Below are positions 1 through 11,751 of a stretch of 64,000 nucleotides of DNA, piece by piece. The position numbers were made by a program, and so were the translations under genes. This stretch comes from Antedon mediterranea. Its lineage: Eukaryota > Echinodermata > Crinoidea > Comatulida > Antedonidae. Below the pieces are notes generated by a model, which made no database searches, was not told the DNA's origin, and saw nothing but the letters and a program-made list of their open reading frames with translations. Positions within the stretch are counted from its first letter, which is position 1; every line of letters starts with the position of its first letter. Location: the NCBI RefSeq assembly GCF_964355755.1, contig NC_092674.1, forward strand, positions 1,431,001 through 1,495,000, given 5' to 3'.

Positions 1-146
1 GAAAATTTCTGGTTTGGAATTATTAAATATCTTGAATGTTTTTGTCATGATGTATTCATTGTAGAAAGTTTTTAAGTTATTAATTACAGTTTTTTGTTTT
101 CAAAAAACATGGCTGTAAAAATACATAAGGCAGCCAAAGTCTATGC

Positions 147-292
147 TCTTTCTATGCTATCAAACAAAACAATGTATGGGGTCTATATATGGACCTGATG
201 ATGTCATATCACTACCATATTTAAGCATATCACTACCATTATGGGCACATCACACTTTTTTTGTCAAACTAGATTGATAGTGTAGACATAGC
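147..292. mobile_element. Family-1 MITE copy, left end decayed
   Basis: Contains TGATGTCATATCACTACCAT and ends GATTGATAGTGTAGACATAGCT, the right end of family 1. The left end keeps only GCTATCAAAC. Confidence 0.75.
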
Positions 293-607
293 TTAATACC
301 CCTTTTTTCACATCTGCCTAAATTTTAACAACTCGTAACAATGTTTGATCTCCCAAATTATTACATGTTTTCATACATGCATTACACAAACCTTGTGAAA
401 TCTCATGAGAAAGGCATATAGTTGCGCACTATTTGATTGGTAAGTTTAATACCATGGCAATACACACACGCAGAGTAACAACTCAGAACATCTCAGAATA
501 AAAACAGGCCTTTCATAGGTGTGCTTTCACAGAATATTGTCTTCACACTATGCCAACCTCATCATGGTTACAAGTTGTTACTTGTTGCAGGTTTAAAAAG
601 GATATTA

Positions 608-748
608 AGCTCTGTCTACACTATCAAACTTTATGTGACAAAAAAAATGTGCCCATATAATATGGACATGATGATGTCATATCACTACCATATTTTGGCA
701 CATCACACTTTATTTGTCAAACTAGTTTGATAGCGTACTGCAGATAGA
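608..748. mobile_element. Family-1 MITE copy
   Basis: Left end AGCTCTGTCTACACTATCAA preceded by TTA; right end GTTTGATAGCGTACTGCAGA, slightly rearranged. Body has GGACATGATGATGTCATATC. Confidence 0.85.
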
Positions 749-881
749 GTTTTAGAAATTATGCAACAATTTTTGACTGAGAATATATATTTTCCTTTAA
801 TTACCATTTTCTTCCAGATTGTGTTTGATTCGTTTTCTCTATAGTGAAATAAAAATAGATTTTTCATTTCTTTACCTTTAG

Positions 882-3800
882 GTTATAGCAAGAATTATTT
901 ATGTTGTTAACCGATCTTGGACGGGAAAGATAACATTACCAGAGTTCCGTCGTTCTAACATTTTGTCTGTGAGTATAATAAACATAAATGTTTACGCTTG
1001 CCTTAAGGTGTCTGTCCTCTGGTAAAAGTTATATAGCGGTAGTTTCACATGCTGATCATGATGATATTATTGTGTTTGCTGCACCATATGTGGATGCAGT
1101 TTGCAGATGGTTAAGACATGATGCTCACACTTTTGAATGACAACTTTCTGACCATTTGAAAACTATTGAGACTTTTCTCATCTGTTGTTTCAATTTAATT
1201 AATTATTAATTACTAAAGTATCTCAATTTCAGTATAGTTATCACCGAGCGGTTTAGAATTAATATTATGTGCCTTGTGTTTATATATTTATATGATATAC
1301 TGTAAATATTATTTATGTACTTCTGAACTATAGTTGATGCAACAATACCTGGCCTTCAAATGACCTCATTATATTGTCAAAATCATCTCTCACTTAATTT
1401 AAAATTACCCAATAACTACCCTAATGTATTTCATACTAAAAATACACATTTTGAAAGCATGATGAGTTGACCCGGTCATGTTTAACTTACTACCAAAACT
1501 AAATATTGAGCCAGCAAGTAATTAACTATGAAAAGATTATCAAGATTGATTAACCAAAACAAAGGAACAATTCAGTTTTTGATATATTTAGTATTCGGCC
1601 AAAGCTGTTATTATTACCGTTTATATTCTGTATAATTTTAACTTATCTGATGTTTGTGCTTTTAAATTATGTTTGTTCTTTCTCTGAGAAATAAATAAAT
1701 ATGTAAATAAACACTGTATCTGTATCTAAAAAAATATATATATGTACAGCATTGTTAATCTGTTTTTTTTTGGGGGGGGGGGGGGGCGTTCAATCCTCTT
1801 TGAATATTACTCCTATATATTATGACAAATATTATTTATGCCAAATTTTGATTTTTTTTAAATATTTTTTGATACTTTTGATAGGTACTACAATTACTTG
1901 AGGAGGAAGATGATATCAACCAAATCACAGATTTTTTTTCTTATGAACATTTTTATGTAATTTATTGCAAATTTTGGGAGTTAGATTCCAATCATGATCT
2001 ATTTATTGACAAGAAGGATTTGAGCAGACACAATGAACATGGTAGGTTAACAAGAAACTTTGACCAATCACAACATGATGGATCATCCAAACTGTGATTG
2101 GTTAACTCCCTTGAGCTTCCATCCTTGCGTTGCGTCCTAGTGTGATCCAAGCTTAAGACAGCCATTCAGACGAAGTTCTGATATAAACTTAAATATAAAT
2201 GGTATAAAAACTATGTTTGTACAATCTTTTCTCTACCTGATTTAAATTGCGGTCTGTCACAGTTATATTTTGATTTACAGTAGCTTGTTCCGCATTTATC
2301 GGATTAAAACATATCGGAGATAAATTGGAGTTATATCAGTGGTAAGGCCGTAGCGAGAGATTAAAAACAGACAAGTCAAATATGCTTTAAATATAATTAT
2401 TACTATAAAATATGGCGATCTGTGCTGGGGAATTGGGGTGGGGGTGAAAATTGAAAATGACAGACTCTATAGTCCCTCCATATCATTTATGTACTTGAAA
2501 CAAACAAAATAAGCAATAGCAAAGCATGGTCAAGGGCAGTTAAACAATCCAATCACTAGACTAAAAATGTTCAGCTGCCCTTTGAGGATGATAAAGCAAT
2601 CATAGCGGTCAGCGGTCAGTTTTGTAGCTGTAATTCATTTCAATTTAGTCTATTTACCATCTCAATATCATATCAATAAAAACAAATGAAAAAAGTAGTA
2701 GGAGTTTGAAGTCAAAAGTGATGCAAAACAACACATACAAATTAATTACAATGTGGTCCCTTGTATTTGTAAAGTTTTTTTATCAATTATTCACAAGTTG
2801 ACTACAACACTACACCTAATAATTTATTTTTCCAATCCAACTTTCCACCAATTTTTTTTCAATTAGATCACACATGTTGATAGATCAACCTATACCCCCT
2901 ATGGGCAACTAGGCAACTATCCCCTATGAGGCACCCCTAGGGGGACAACTATACCCTGTGGGGTACCCCTAGGGGGACAACTATACCCTGTGGGGTACCC
3001 CTAGGGGGACAACTGACAAAACAAGTCAACATTATTAATATTTTATCCAAGAAACAGCTGTGAGAAATATAGGATCAACCTAGAAATTGTGCTTTATAGC
3101 GATATATCACAACATCTTCATTAATATCACTAATATATCAATTCATTATGATCATCATCCACATCATCATCATCATTATCATCATCATCATTATCATCAT
3201 TATCATTGACATCATTATTGTCACATCATTATCATTATCATCAACATCATTATCGTCATTATTTTAATGTTAGTAATAATCATCTCTAGTATTCTATATC
3301 TAATACTATATTGTATTCTTCCAAGGCTGTATTGGAATACAAGCAGTTTTATTTAATTTATATTCAACAGCGGAGAGCACACCAGTATTACTGCCTCTCA
3401 AATTTTATAATTATTACATAAATAAAGTATATTAGTGTAAAATGTATTATAATAAAGTGTTCATGCAATAAAATTGTAAATGTATTAAATATAAATAAAA
3501 ATTGGCATAATAGAAAATGCCATGTTGACGTTGGTTAGAGTACATCATAATGATGATATTAAATATCTGTAATGTTTGAATACAATATGATTACAATATC
3601 ATTCATACAAGTGTCCCCTTGTTCATAGCAAAAGTGAAAGATTCCATTGTTAACATTTAAGATAATGTTTCACTTTGTTCAAGATATTTAGTGCATGCCG
3701 TATACATGTAGTAAGTACATTGAATTGTAGGTTAGGACGTTCTTTCATTAAATTTAGTTAAATTTTTTGATTTTTAGAAAATGTATTATTTTTAAAGTTA

Positions 3801-6649
3801 TATTGTTTCTCTAAAGCATTGTTCACACTACACTTGAAAATGGTCAATTTAACCCAAATTTACCCAAAGCCTACTACTTTTTTTATTTTATGAGCAGTGA
3901 GATTTAAAATTAACACTGAATAATAAGCATTATTCTTGGTTAATTTAACCCAGGCCAGCATTCAGATTGTACTTTTGTTCAATTATGCTGACTCCTGTTT
4001 TACTGTTTGTTTTGTTCATTTCACAGCTCTGTCAACCAGGATCATAGATAGTATATTTTCACATGGATCAGTACTAAGGTAAAAGAAATTATTTTCCTAA
4101 CTTAATTGCATTTCATCCCTAAAATTTAAGACAGTGGAACCGTAATACCTAGCCATAACATTGGCCTGGGTTCGAGCTTCACTTGCTCCATGGTTCTGGT
4201 GATGAGTCCTCTTGGATAAGGACTATAAACCGTAGGTCCAGTGTACACATCTAGCTCATGTGCATTTTGAATAACCTAGTACATCTTTCAAGACAAGTTT
4301 AAATTTAAATTTACTTTTATTTCTTTTAATCGTTTCAGTTCAAATTCTGTCCAGGAAGGTTTGATGAGTTACACAGAATTCGTCTGGTTCTTGTTATCTG
4401 AAGAAGATAAAAAGACACCAATGAGGTATATTTTGTATGTCCTTTTTATTGTAATTGATGGTCTCACAATCGCAAATGACCCCAATCTTGTCAATTCTAT
4501 GTATGGTGTCACATAAGGGTAAAGTTTAAACACCCTGCTGTTAATTGACTGTATATATGATTGTATGTGGCCAAGTTGTAGTGCAGAGGTGCTGCATGAT
4601 TGTATGTGGCCAAGTTGTAGTGCAGAGGTGCTGCATGATTGTATGTGGCCATGTTGTAGTGCAGAGGTGCTGCATGATTGTATGTGGCCAAGTTGTAGTG
4701 CAGAGGTGCTGCATGATTGTATGTGGCCATGTTGTAGTGCAGAGGTGCTGCATGATTGTATGTGGCCAAGTTGTAGTGCAGAGGTGCTGCATGATTGTAT
4801 GTGGCCATGTTGTAGTGCAGAGGTGCTGCATGATTGTACAGTAGTGGCATGGTAGCTTTACTTGCCTCACCATCCCAAGCACTTGAAATAAAATAATGGG
4901 TTGTTATATCATTTCTTGGCAGCATTGAATACTGGTTCCGTTGCATGGATCTTGATGGCGATGGATATTTATCAATGTACGAGTTACAGTATTTTTATGA
5001 AGAGCAACTTGCCAAAATGGAAGGACTCGGAATTGAAACTCTTCCTTTTGAGGATTGCTTATGCCAAGTAAGTTAGAAGAGAGCTGTTCAATCCCAATTG
5101 GATTCAAGATGGAGTATTACAAAAAGTGTGATGTGTCCAAATATGGTAGTGGTATGCCCAATTATAGTAGTGGTATGTCCAAATATGGTAGTGATATGCC
5201 ATCATCATGTCCATATATGGCCACATCACATTTTTGTTGTTACATAAAGTTTGATAGTGTAGACAGATCTATAGAACAGTTGTGTCATAAAACAGTACAA
5301 CCTTACTAATGCCTTAGTATTCATTGAATACTACTCCCCATTCAACCCATAACCATTCATTTTTTAATAATGCTCTGGCGTTAATCTGATAATAATATTA
5401 TTTTCTTGCAGATGTTAGATCTTGTAAAGCCTCTAGAGGGCGACAGAATAAGTCTACGTGATCTGAAAGCTTGTAAATTAGCTTATATATTCTTTGATAC
5501 ATTCTTCAATCTGGAGAAGTATCTAGACCATGAACAACGAGATCCTTTTGCAAACATCAGGGTAACAACATTTTTTATTTCATTTTGCACACAAAAAATC
5601 AGCAATTTTTCTTTTTCTATGACAAAAAAAAAAGGGAGACACTGTATATATAGTATAATTAATTTATTTTATCTACAAACTACTTGTGTTATTACAAAAA
5701 CTTTTTAAATGACAGAATGAAGAGACAGATTTAGCTGAGCCATCAGATTGGGAAAAGTATGCTGCAGAGGAATATGAATTGTTGGTAGCTGAGGAGGCAG
5801 GCCAAGAGCAGTCTGCTTTAGATGCTACTGATGTGTAAGTCAACCAACATATTCAACATTTTACCTACATATACAATATATAGGCCTATAAAATTATTGT
5901 AGAAGTAGATATATATATCAATCATGGAAAGAATTCTGCCCTTCATGATATACTGTATTAAAATTCCAAATACAGAAGAATAAAGACACAGTTAATTTAA
6001 GCTAGAACTTTTTTTGACATATTTTATTTTTATCTTGTATTTTTAATCTGTTATAATACTGCACGTTTTTAAATTGTTGCAATATTGTTGTTTTAATCTA
6101 CCAAGCAAAGTGAATTTCCATTTTTATGGACAAATAAAATTTCTTGAATCTTGAATCTTGAATCTTATACAGGATAAAATATATCAGGTATAGATGTAGC
6201 TCCTGTGTTACATTATGGTCCTGTTTTGAGAAATCCCTCTATCTTTACAACTACACTAGTCTAGGTTCTAGACTGTAATTAGTAAAAAGATGAATATGTT
6301 GCCAATTATGGCGTTTCATACGTATAATAATTGAGCTCACTTAAGACAAAAATCAAAATAACTACAGGTCTTTGTGAGATAGGTATCTCACTCATAGACT
6401 ATCACACCACTGTTGGTTTGTGTAACTTGAGACAAGTCTAGTACAACTACACATACAGTATACATTTATGAATTATTTTTATATGCTATTTTGTTCAAAT
6501 TCAATAGAGAATACCAAGACGATTTTGAGCTTGATGATGAGGATGATGAGGCTATCATGTCAATTGATGAAGCAATGAAGAAATTAGCAGCCTCTGAGCC
6601 CCCAGAAAGCAGAACATGGAACCACAATAACAACACTACAATCAGTTGA
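882..6649 (+). CDS. PPP2R3A: PP2A regulatory subunit B'' (PR72/PR130 type), 3' exons only
   Basis: C-terminal part of a calcium-binding B'' subunit, which directs the PP2A phosphatase to its substrates. Eight exons: 882-968, 1885-2041, 4027-4078, 4339-4425, 4923-5067, 5412-5561, 5716-5834 and 6508-6649 (TGA 6647-6649). All have GT-AG borders and matching phases. The product begins [20 protein letters not shown], then shows [20 protein letters not shown], an EF-hand loop [12 protein letters not shown] in exon 5, and [20 protein letters not shown] in exon 6, all close to the vertebrate PPP2R3A/B family. The tail is acidic ([13 protein letters not shown]), as usual for the family. The 5' exons lie before base 1. 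AATAAA signals at 6859-6868 probably end the transcript. PPP2R3A rather than PPP2R3B is chosen partly because MSL2 and PCCB follow. Confidence 0.88.
1763..1786. repeat. T9-G15 homopolymer junction
   Basis: Nine T are followed directly by fifteen G in an intron of the PPP2R3A-like gene. The G run could form a quadruplex on the RNA-like strand. Confidence 0.9.
2060..2156. mobile_element. Family-2 MITE fragment
   Basis: Contains TGACCAATCACA, CTGTGATTGGTTAACTC and CCTTGCGTTGCGTCCTAGTG with an AAGCTTA-like right end. The left terminus is missing. Confidence 0.65.
2933..3015. repeat. 32-bp tandem repeat, about 2.6 units
   Basis: ACCCCTAGGGGGACAACTAT plus ACCCTGTGGGGT repeats at 2933, 2965 and 2997. 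It contains a short palindrome CCCCTAGGGG in each unit. Confidence 0.9.
3149..3262. repeat. ATC/ATT trinucleotide microsatellite
   Basis: Imperfect runs of ATC with interspersed ATT and ACATC units in an intron. Confidence 0.9.
4137..4295 (+). mobile_element. Probable tRNA-derived SINE fragment
   Basis: GGGTTCGAGC at 4168-4177 resembles a Pol III B box. It is followed by GGATAAGGACTATAAACCGT and GGTCCAGTGTACACA, a body type seen in invertebrate SINEs. The A box is not clear. Confidence 0.45.
4558..4838. repeat. 39-bp minisatellite, 7 units, with 78-bp alternation
   Basis: Units TGATTGTATGTGGCCAAGTT continuing GTAGTGCAGAGGTGCTGCA. One base alternates (CCAAG or CCATG) in the order A A T A T A T, so the last six units form three 78-bp pairs. 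The open frames across it are by-products of the repeat. It lies in the intron just before the EF-hand exon. Confidence 0.95.
5112..5272. mobile_element. Family-1 MITE copy, with duplicated inner units
   Basis: AAATATGGTAGTG/TATG-type units occur three times, then ATCATGTCCATATATGG, and a right end GTTTGATAGTGTAGACAG. The left terminus is lost. Confidence 0.75.
6113..6174 (+). mobile_element. Possible 3' end of a non-LTR retrotransposon
   Basis: GGACAAATAAAATTTCTTGA is followed by repeats of ATCTTGA, the kind of short tandem tail found at LINE 3' ends. No coding part is seen. Confidence 0.4.
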
Positions 6650-6984
6650 TGACTAATTAGGTGTTACTCTGAGAAACAAAATCAAGGCTTTTGTTGGGAA
6701 ATCAGAACTATTGTGAGATGTAGTTCCATTGATGTGAGGAGAGTTGACAAGTGTTTGCACTTGAGGTCCATACCTACATCATATGCAAGACTCTTACACG
6801 CTCAGCCATCAAATAAATTGTGAAAATCCTGTTGAGTATCTTTGTGTAAATGATAAAGAATAAATAAAATTGAAACACTTTATCTAAAATTTAGGGTGAA
6901 AATTAGAAAGAAGAAAGCTGGCAAAGTCACAATCATGGAGATTTAGCTCGGAAAGACTCACATTCCTCATATCATTTGTTGTAA

Positions 6985-7137
6985 AGCTCTGTCAACACTA
7001 TATATATGACAAAAAAATGTGATGTTCCCAAATATGGACATGATGTCATATCACTACCATATTTGGGTATATCACTACCATATTTGGGTACAATCACACT
7101 TTTTTTATCAAACTAGTTTGATTGTGTAGACAGAGCT
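6985..7137. mobile_element. Family-1 MITE copy, complete
   Basis: AGCTCTGTCAACACTATATA at the left, TGTGTAGACAGAGCT at the right, flanked by TAA and TTA. Inner CCATATTTGGGTA unit is duplicated. Confidence 0.9.
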
Positions 7138-7173
7138 TTATATTTGGTTTGATGCATTCCTGCTGCTGATGAT

Positions 7174-7268
7174 GAATGGTTATACATCATATGAATGGTT
7201 ATACATCATATGAATGGTTATACATCATATGAATGGTTATACATCATATGAATGGTTATACATCATAT
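7174..7268. repeat. 19-bp minisatellite, 5 perfect units
   Basis: GAATGGTTATACATCATAT repeated five times without change. Confidence 0.97.
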
Positions 7269-7997
7269 CTTTTTATCATGGTTATGTCAATGTAATGTTT
7301 CCTAAAACAGAACACAATGTATCTTATAATAATAATATTGATCAAATAATCTCATTTTAACAATTTATGATTAGTTTTTTGTAATATAAATTTCATTAGA
7401 TACAGGTTTAATCTTTGATTTGTAAACTTTGTTTTTATTTGTTAGTTTGGTCCACAACAAGTTGTCTTGAATGAGAGTTTGTCTGTAAGATTGTAACAGG
7501 ATAACATTTATTGTATTTATATAGTTGCATTTACTGAAGTAAATAGTTGCAGTTAGTTTTACTGCAGTAATCAGTTGCATGCCTGACATGGACCACTTTC
7601 ATTATTTGTTTTTTATTATTTTTCAATTTTGTTTATATAAAATGAAATATACATTATTTATAATTACTTAATTAATATTATTCGTTAATTGTAAATGAGA
7701 ATTTATTCCAATAAATAGAAATAATTCCAAAATGCCTTTGACTAAACTACTTTTTAATACATCTTGTCTTTTTTTTATTCCAAAAATTGCCTTCAAGAAA
7801 TTATTTGTTTTTGAAAAATTCGCAAGTCTGTCGAAAACTCGGATCGGCCCCTTTTATCGGTTGATAAGAACATCATTTAAAAAATTGCAATGATTGCAGT
7901 TTCTGTACAAACATTTCGCGATAAGCTGACAGTAAACATTCAACAAGATAATGTTCCTTTATATCTAGCTGCCTTGATTTCTATTTTTTGCAAATAA

Positions 7998-8176
7998 AGC
8001 GTGGTTCCCACTAGCGACGCAACGCAAGGACGTAACGCAACGCAAGTGAATTAACCAATCACAAGCGATGGCTTATTCGCTTGTGATTGCTAACTGCCTA
8101 TAACTTCGCTTGTCATTGGTTAACACGCTTGCGTTGCGTTTACGTCCTTGCGTTACGTTCTAGTGGGAGCCAAGCT
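7998..8176. mobile_element. Family-2 MITE copy, complete 179 bp
   Basis: Ends AGCGTGGTTCCCACTAGCGA and TCTAGTGGGAGCCAAGCT, flanked by TAA and TTA. Inside are inverted ACGCAACGCAAG / CTTGCGTTGCGT and CCAATCACAAGCG words, so the whole element is a long imperfect hairpin. Confidence 0.92.
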
Positions 8177-8686
8177 TTAGACTACCACGATGCCGATGTC
8201 GGACAAATCATGTTTCGACGTTCAGGAGCATGTTTTTGCAAGAAACTTCCTCCAAATTCTCTGTAACTTTGAGCAATGCGTTGTGCCATCAGTTAAAGTC
8301 AACCACTCAGATCATGCATGCTTGTTGGTTTATCTATACTGCTGTACTTACGACTTCATTGTTGTTTTTGTAGGCCTCGATTTTGTTAAAGAAATATGAA
8401 CTTAAACACGTTCTAATAAACGGATCAGACTTAAATCTATAAACGTGTTTGGTTCTTTTTCATCAGCTAATAGTTGCATCACTAATCTCAGGTGTAATTT
8501 CTATAAACAAATTAATAATTATCAACAGAATGTTGATCTGAATTAGTAAACCTTCAAATGGTTATTAGCTATAGCCTAGACATAGCCAATTACACACAAA
8601 TGGATTCTAATTGAAATCAAATCAATTAAGTTGGTTTGCAATTAAAGAAATTAAAGAAATTGCTCGTTGATGACAATTGGACTAAA

Positions 8687-8824
8687 GCTTGTCAGTTCTT
8701 AAACGTAACGCAATGACGTAGGTGGACCCCATTAATTTGACCAATCACAATTCGCAATGCTAACCCGTTCGCTTTTATGTGATCGGTCGATGTTGCGCGT
8801 ACGCCATTATTGCGTTGCGTCTAA
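8687..8824. mobile_element. Decayed family-2 MITE immediately upstream of the GPCR
   Basis: Starts AAAGCTTGTCAGTTC, includes AACGTAACGCAATGACGTA, TTGACCAATCACAATTCGC and ends near ATTGCGTTGCGTCTA. Its right end is about 34 bp before the GPCR ATG, so it may provide leader or promoter sequence. Confidence 0.7.
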
Positions 8825-8857
8825 CAAGTGAGAAAACAAAGCTTAAAAATTCTCAAG

Positions 8858-9733
8858 ATGATTAACGGAACTGACTGGATCTTTTGCCAACTTCCAGTAG
8901 TGTTCGCTTTGTCGCATTTTATAATCTCAATTTTAGTTTTACTTGCGAATGGCATGACGGTTGCTGCAGTTGTATCAGTAAAAGATCTTCAAAAACCGAA
9001 TTTTATCATTTTGACTAGCGTTGCGATCGTTGATTTTTCCACGGCTTGCTGGATGCTAACAGGACTTGGTAAATGGACTCAAACTGGACAGTTCTACTAC
9101 ACTGAAGATTACATAGGAAGCCTAGCATTCAACGTCACAACGTTTCACATTTTATTCTCTTACATCCATCACATATATTTGGTATCTGAGAGATATTTAG
9201 CGATTTTCTACCCTTACTTCTACGTGGCAAAGATAGACAACAAATCGGTTACAATAGCATTGGTTATCTCCTGGGCTGTGTGGATTGCACTTGCAGTATC
9301 CGTAACTCTAGAATATTCCATTGATGAATTCTTCCCGATTATTTTGATATTTTTAGGATTGACTTGTCTTCCTATGTATGGTTCCCATACTCGAATATAC
9401 CTCGAAGCTGGAAAGGTGTTCCGTGAAATTACGTCAATGAGTATCAGTAACAATCCAGCTGGCAACCATCACCAAAGACAGACAAGAACACAAAACTTCA
9501 AAGCGACCAGAACTACCGCCATAATTCTCGGAGCTTTTAGTATTTCAATGATACCGTATTTTCTTCAAATAGTCTATGAGTTAATTACTGGTAAAATAGC
9601 CGAAAGGGTTTGCAATATTGGCTTCTATCTTTCATCTTCGTTTGTGTATTTGAATTGTGTCATGAATCCGATCATTTACTATGTAACAAACACAAAATTC
9701 CGTAATTTTAACAAAAAAATAATGTGTAAATAA
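8858..9733 (+). CDS. Class A (rhodopsin-like) GPCR, intronless, orphan
   Basis: A 291-residue seven-helix receptor in one exon. Visible class A marks: LLANGMTV in TM1 (N1.50), AIVDFSTACW in TM2 (D2.50), SERYLAI at the end of TM3 (ERY instead of DRY), ISWAVW in TM4 (W4.50), and NPIIYYV in TM7 (NPxxY). TM6 reads SISMIPYF, so CWxP is reduced to a lone proline. Position 3.25, counted back from R3.50, is glycine rather than cysteine, and the second extracellular loop is short, so the usual TM3-ECL2 disulfide is absent. This resembles melanocortin-like receptors but does not prove membership. Asn sites NGT (near the N-terminus) and NVT may be glycosylated. ATG 8858 is the first ATG in frame; an upstream GTG at 8828 is not a credible start. 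Ligand unknown. Confidence 0.85.
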   Translation: MINGTDWIFCQLPVVFALSHFIISILVLLANGMTVAAVVSVKDLQKPNFIILTSVAIVDFSTACWMLTGLGKWTQTGQFYYTEDYIGSLAFNVTTFHILFSYIHHIYLVSERYLAIFYPYFYVAKIDNKSVTIALVISWAVWIALAVSVTLEYSIDEFFPIILIFLGLTCLPMYGSHTRIYLEAGKVFREITSMSISNNPAGNHHQRQTRTQNFKATRTTAIILGAFSISMIPYFLQIVYELITGKIAERVCNIGFYLSSSFVYLNCVMNPIIYYVTNTKFRNFNKKIMCK

Positions 9734-9771
9734 ACCTAAATAACTAACTATGATGTTTCATCCTTTTCACG

Positions 9772-9992
9772 TCTGAGTCAATTGGTGTTATTCTGAGTCA
9801 ATTGGTGTTATTCTGAGTCAATTTGTGTTATTCTGAGTCAATTGGTGTTATTCTGAGTCAATTGGTGTTATTCTGAGTCAACTGGTGTTATTCTGAGTCA
9901 ATTGGTGTTATTCTGAGTCAATTGGTGTTATTCTGAGTCAATTGGTGTTATTCTGAGTCAATTGGTGTTATTCTGAGTCAATTGGTGTTATT
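9772..9992. repeat. 20-bp minisatellite, 11 units
   Basis: TCTGAGTCAATTGGTGTTAT repeats with one-base changes (TTTGTG, ACTGG). It starts about 40 bp after the GPCR stop, so it probably lies in its 3' UTR. Each unit contains TGAGTCA, an AP-1 consensus. Confidence 0.96.
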
Positions 9993-10486
9993 CTCTGAAG
10001 CACAACACAAAAATGGAGGAGGGGGGAAGTGACACAATTATAGGCCTACATGACATATGGGAGGCCTAGGTTGCGTAGTCGCTAGTAGTGGGAACCACGA
10101 TTTAACCATATTATTAATGATTTATATTGATTGATATTGATTGATAACCATCTGATTATCATTAAGATTGAAACTAGATAGAACATCTGCATTGTTAAAA
10201 AAATTGGTTCTAGACGAAGTTTTTAAACTAAAATAGCTAGTTGACATATTTTGTTGAATAATTTAATCTGTCGTGTACTAATTGAAAATGTTTTTATTAA
10301 ATCCAAATTGATTATTTTTTACAAGCAAGGTGATATATCATTAATCCTTCAGTAATTGCAGTTCTCGACGACGCACATGATGACTTAAGACTTCATTTTT
10401 AAAATGATTTCATTCGATTTGCGATTAGATTAGTTAAAGGTCATAAAGAAATACGATTGCTTTTATGTTAAGATAATCAAGTACTT

Positions 10487-10625
10487 ACTTACTTAGACTT
10501 AGTTCCTCCTGTTCTCTAAAGAACATTGGGCAGCAACATCTGATCTCCATTTCACTCGGTTTAGCGCTTGTGTCTTGGCATCCATCCTTCCAGTTGAGGA
10601 CCATTTTCTCGCCACTGTTCTATTT
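10487..10625 (-). mobile_element. Possible LINE ORF2 C-terminal remnant
   Basis: On the minus strand this reads as a short peptide including AKTQALNRVKWRSDVAAQCS, like the W-rich C-terminus after the reverse transcriptase of some non-LTR elements. Weak and short. Confidence 0.3.
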
Positions 10626-10923
10626 CAAGTACAATTTCTGTAAATTAAGTATTTAGACCTTTTACCATGTTAAAAAGTCTTATTAATTGTGTCAACTTAT
10701 TTGTAAGAAGTGAAAAAAAAGAGTGGAAATGATAAAGGTTCCCACGAAAGATAAACAAAAAGTTAATCAAGTTCTTTGGGCGTTAATTGACAATATCAAT
10801 GTTTATCCAAGTTATTACTATTGTTAAATCCAAATTAGAGATTATAGAAAATGCATTATTTCATCAGTTTGTGGATTGCGGTATTATCAATTAATTAATG
10901 CCTATTGCTGGTTAGGATTTTAT

Positions 10924-11028
10924 ACGCAACACAATGACGTACGGTAGCAAGCGAATTGACCAATAATAAGATAGTTCCAATAATCCGTCGCTTGTGATTG
11001 GCCAAAATAATCACTTGCGTTTTTGACT
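10924..11028. mobile_element. Decayed family-2 MITE fragment
   Basis: ACGCAACACAATGACGTACG, GAATTGACCAATAATAAG, CCGTCGCTTGTGATTGGCC and CACTTGCG words in the family-2 order; termini not preserved. Confidence 0.6.
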
Positions 11029-11083
11029 AATCATGGACAAATGAGCAGTCGATCCATCGCGTCATCATTGGTAAAGTGTTTAA

Positions 11084-11227
11084 AGCTATGTACGTCTACG
11101 CTATCAAACTTTATGAAAAAAATGTGATGTGCCCATATGGACACGATTATGTCATATCACTACCATATTTGGACATATCACATTCTTGTTTTTGTCAAAT
11201 CAGCAGTTTGATAGTGTAGACAAATCT
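11084..11227. mobile_element. Family-1 MITE copy
   Basis: Left AGCTATGTACGTCTACGCTA, right TTTGATAGTGTAGACAAATCT, flanked by TAA and TTA. Confidence 0.85.
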
Positions 11228-11466
11228 TTATACTGTAGGCCTATTTATGCCTATATGACGATTTTAATTACAAGTTATGAAAAGGATAGGAGGATCGAAT
11301 GTGAAGATTACATTCGGCCCAATGCCTAAACCATTGCGACACAGTCACCATGTGTTTTCGACAGTATACTACAGTATTATTACGTATCATAAACTCGTAC
11401 AATCAAATAACACAAGATGCTTAATAGGTTATTTGTACACATTTAATTTTTACAGTACCATCATTA

Positions 11467-11645
11467 AGCGTGGTCCCCACTAGCGACGCAACACAAGGAC
11501 GTAACGCAACGCAAGTGAATTGACCAATCACAAGCGATGGCTTATTCGCTTGTGATTGGTAACTGTCTATAACTTCGCTTGTCAGTGGTTAAAACGCTTG
11601 CGTTGCGTTTACGTCCTTGCGTTACGTTCTAGTGGGAACCAAGCT
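11467..11645. mobile_element. Family-2 MITE copy, complete 179 bp
   Basis: Nearly the same as 7998-8176. Flanked by TTA on both sides, a clean 3-bp target duplication. Similarity between the copies implies recent movement. Confidence 0.93.
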
Positions 11646-11751
11646 TTACATCGCTAAACATAGTAAACACTAAACACAACAGTCATTCCATAAACATCAA
11701 TTAATTGTATTATAGTGTGTGATTTGGATACATAAGATTATGTTAGACTTA

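Larger units (their letters stand above)
1..881. other. Intron of the PPP2R3A-like gene, with two MITE copies
   Basis: No exon could be recognised. It ends at a good acceptor (TTACCTTTAG, 881). Two family-1 MITE copies lie in it. Confidence 0.6.
6650..8857. other. 3' UTR and intergenic DNA before the GPCR
   Basis: Holds the PPP2R3A-like poly(A) signals (6859-6868), one family-1 MITE, a 19-bp minisatellite, one full family-2 MITE and a decayed family-2 copy just before the GPCR start. No gene seen. Confidence 0.6.

Noticed and set aside
4509-4946. Open frames of 96-145 residues on both strands with repeated peptide units
   Set aside because: They run through the 39-bp minisatellite, whose length is a multiple of three, so all frames stay open. 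They overlap a real exon of PPP2R3A in a different frame.
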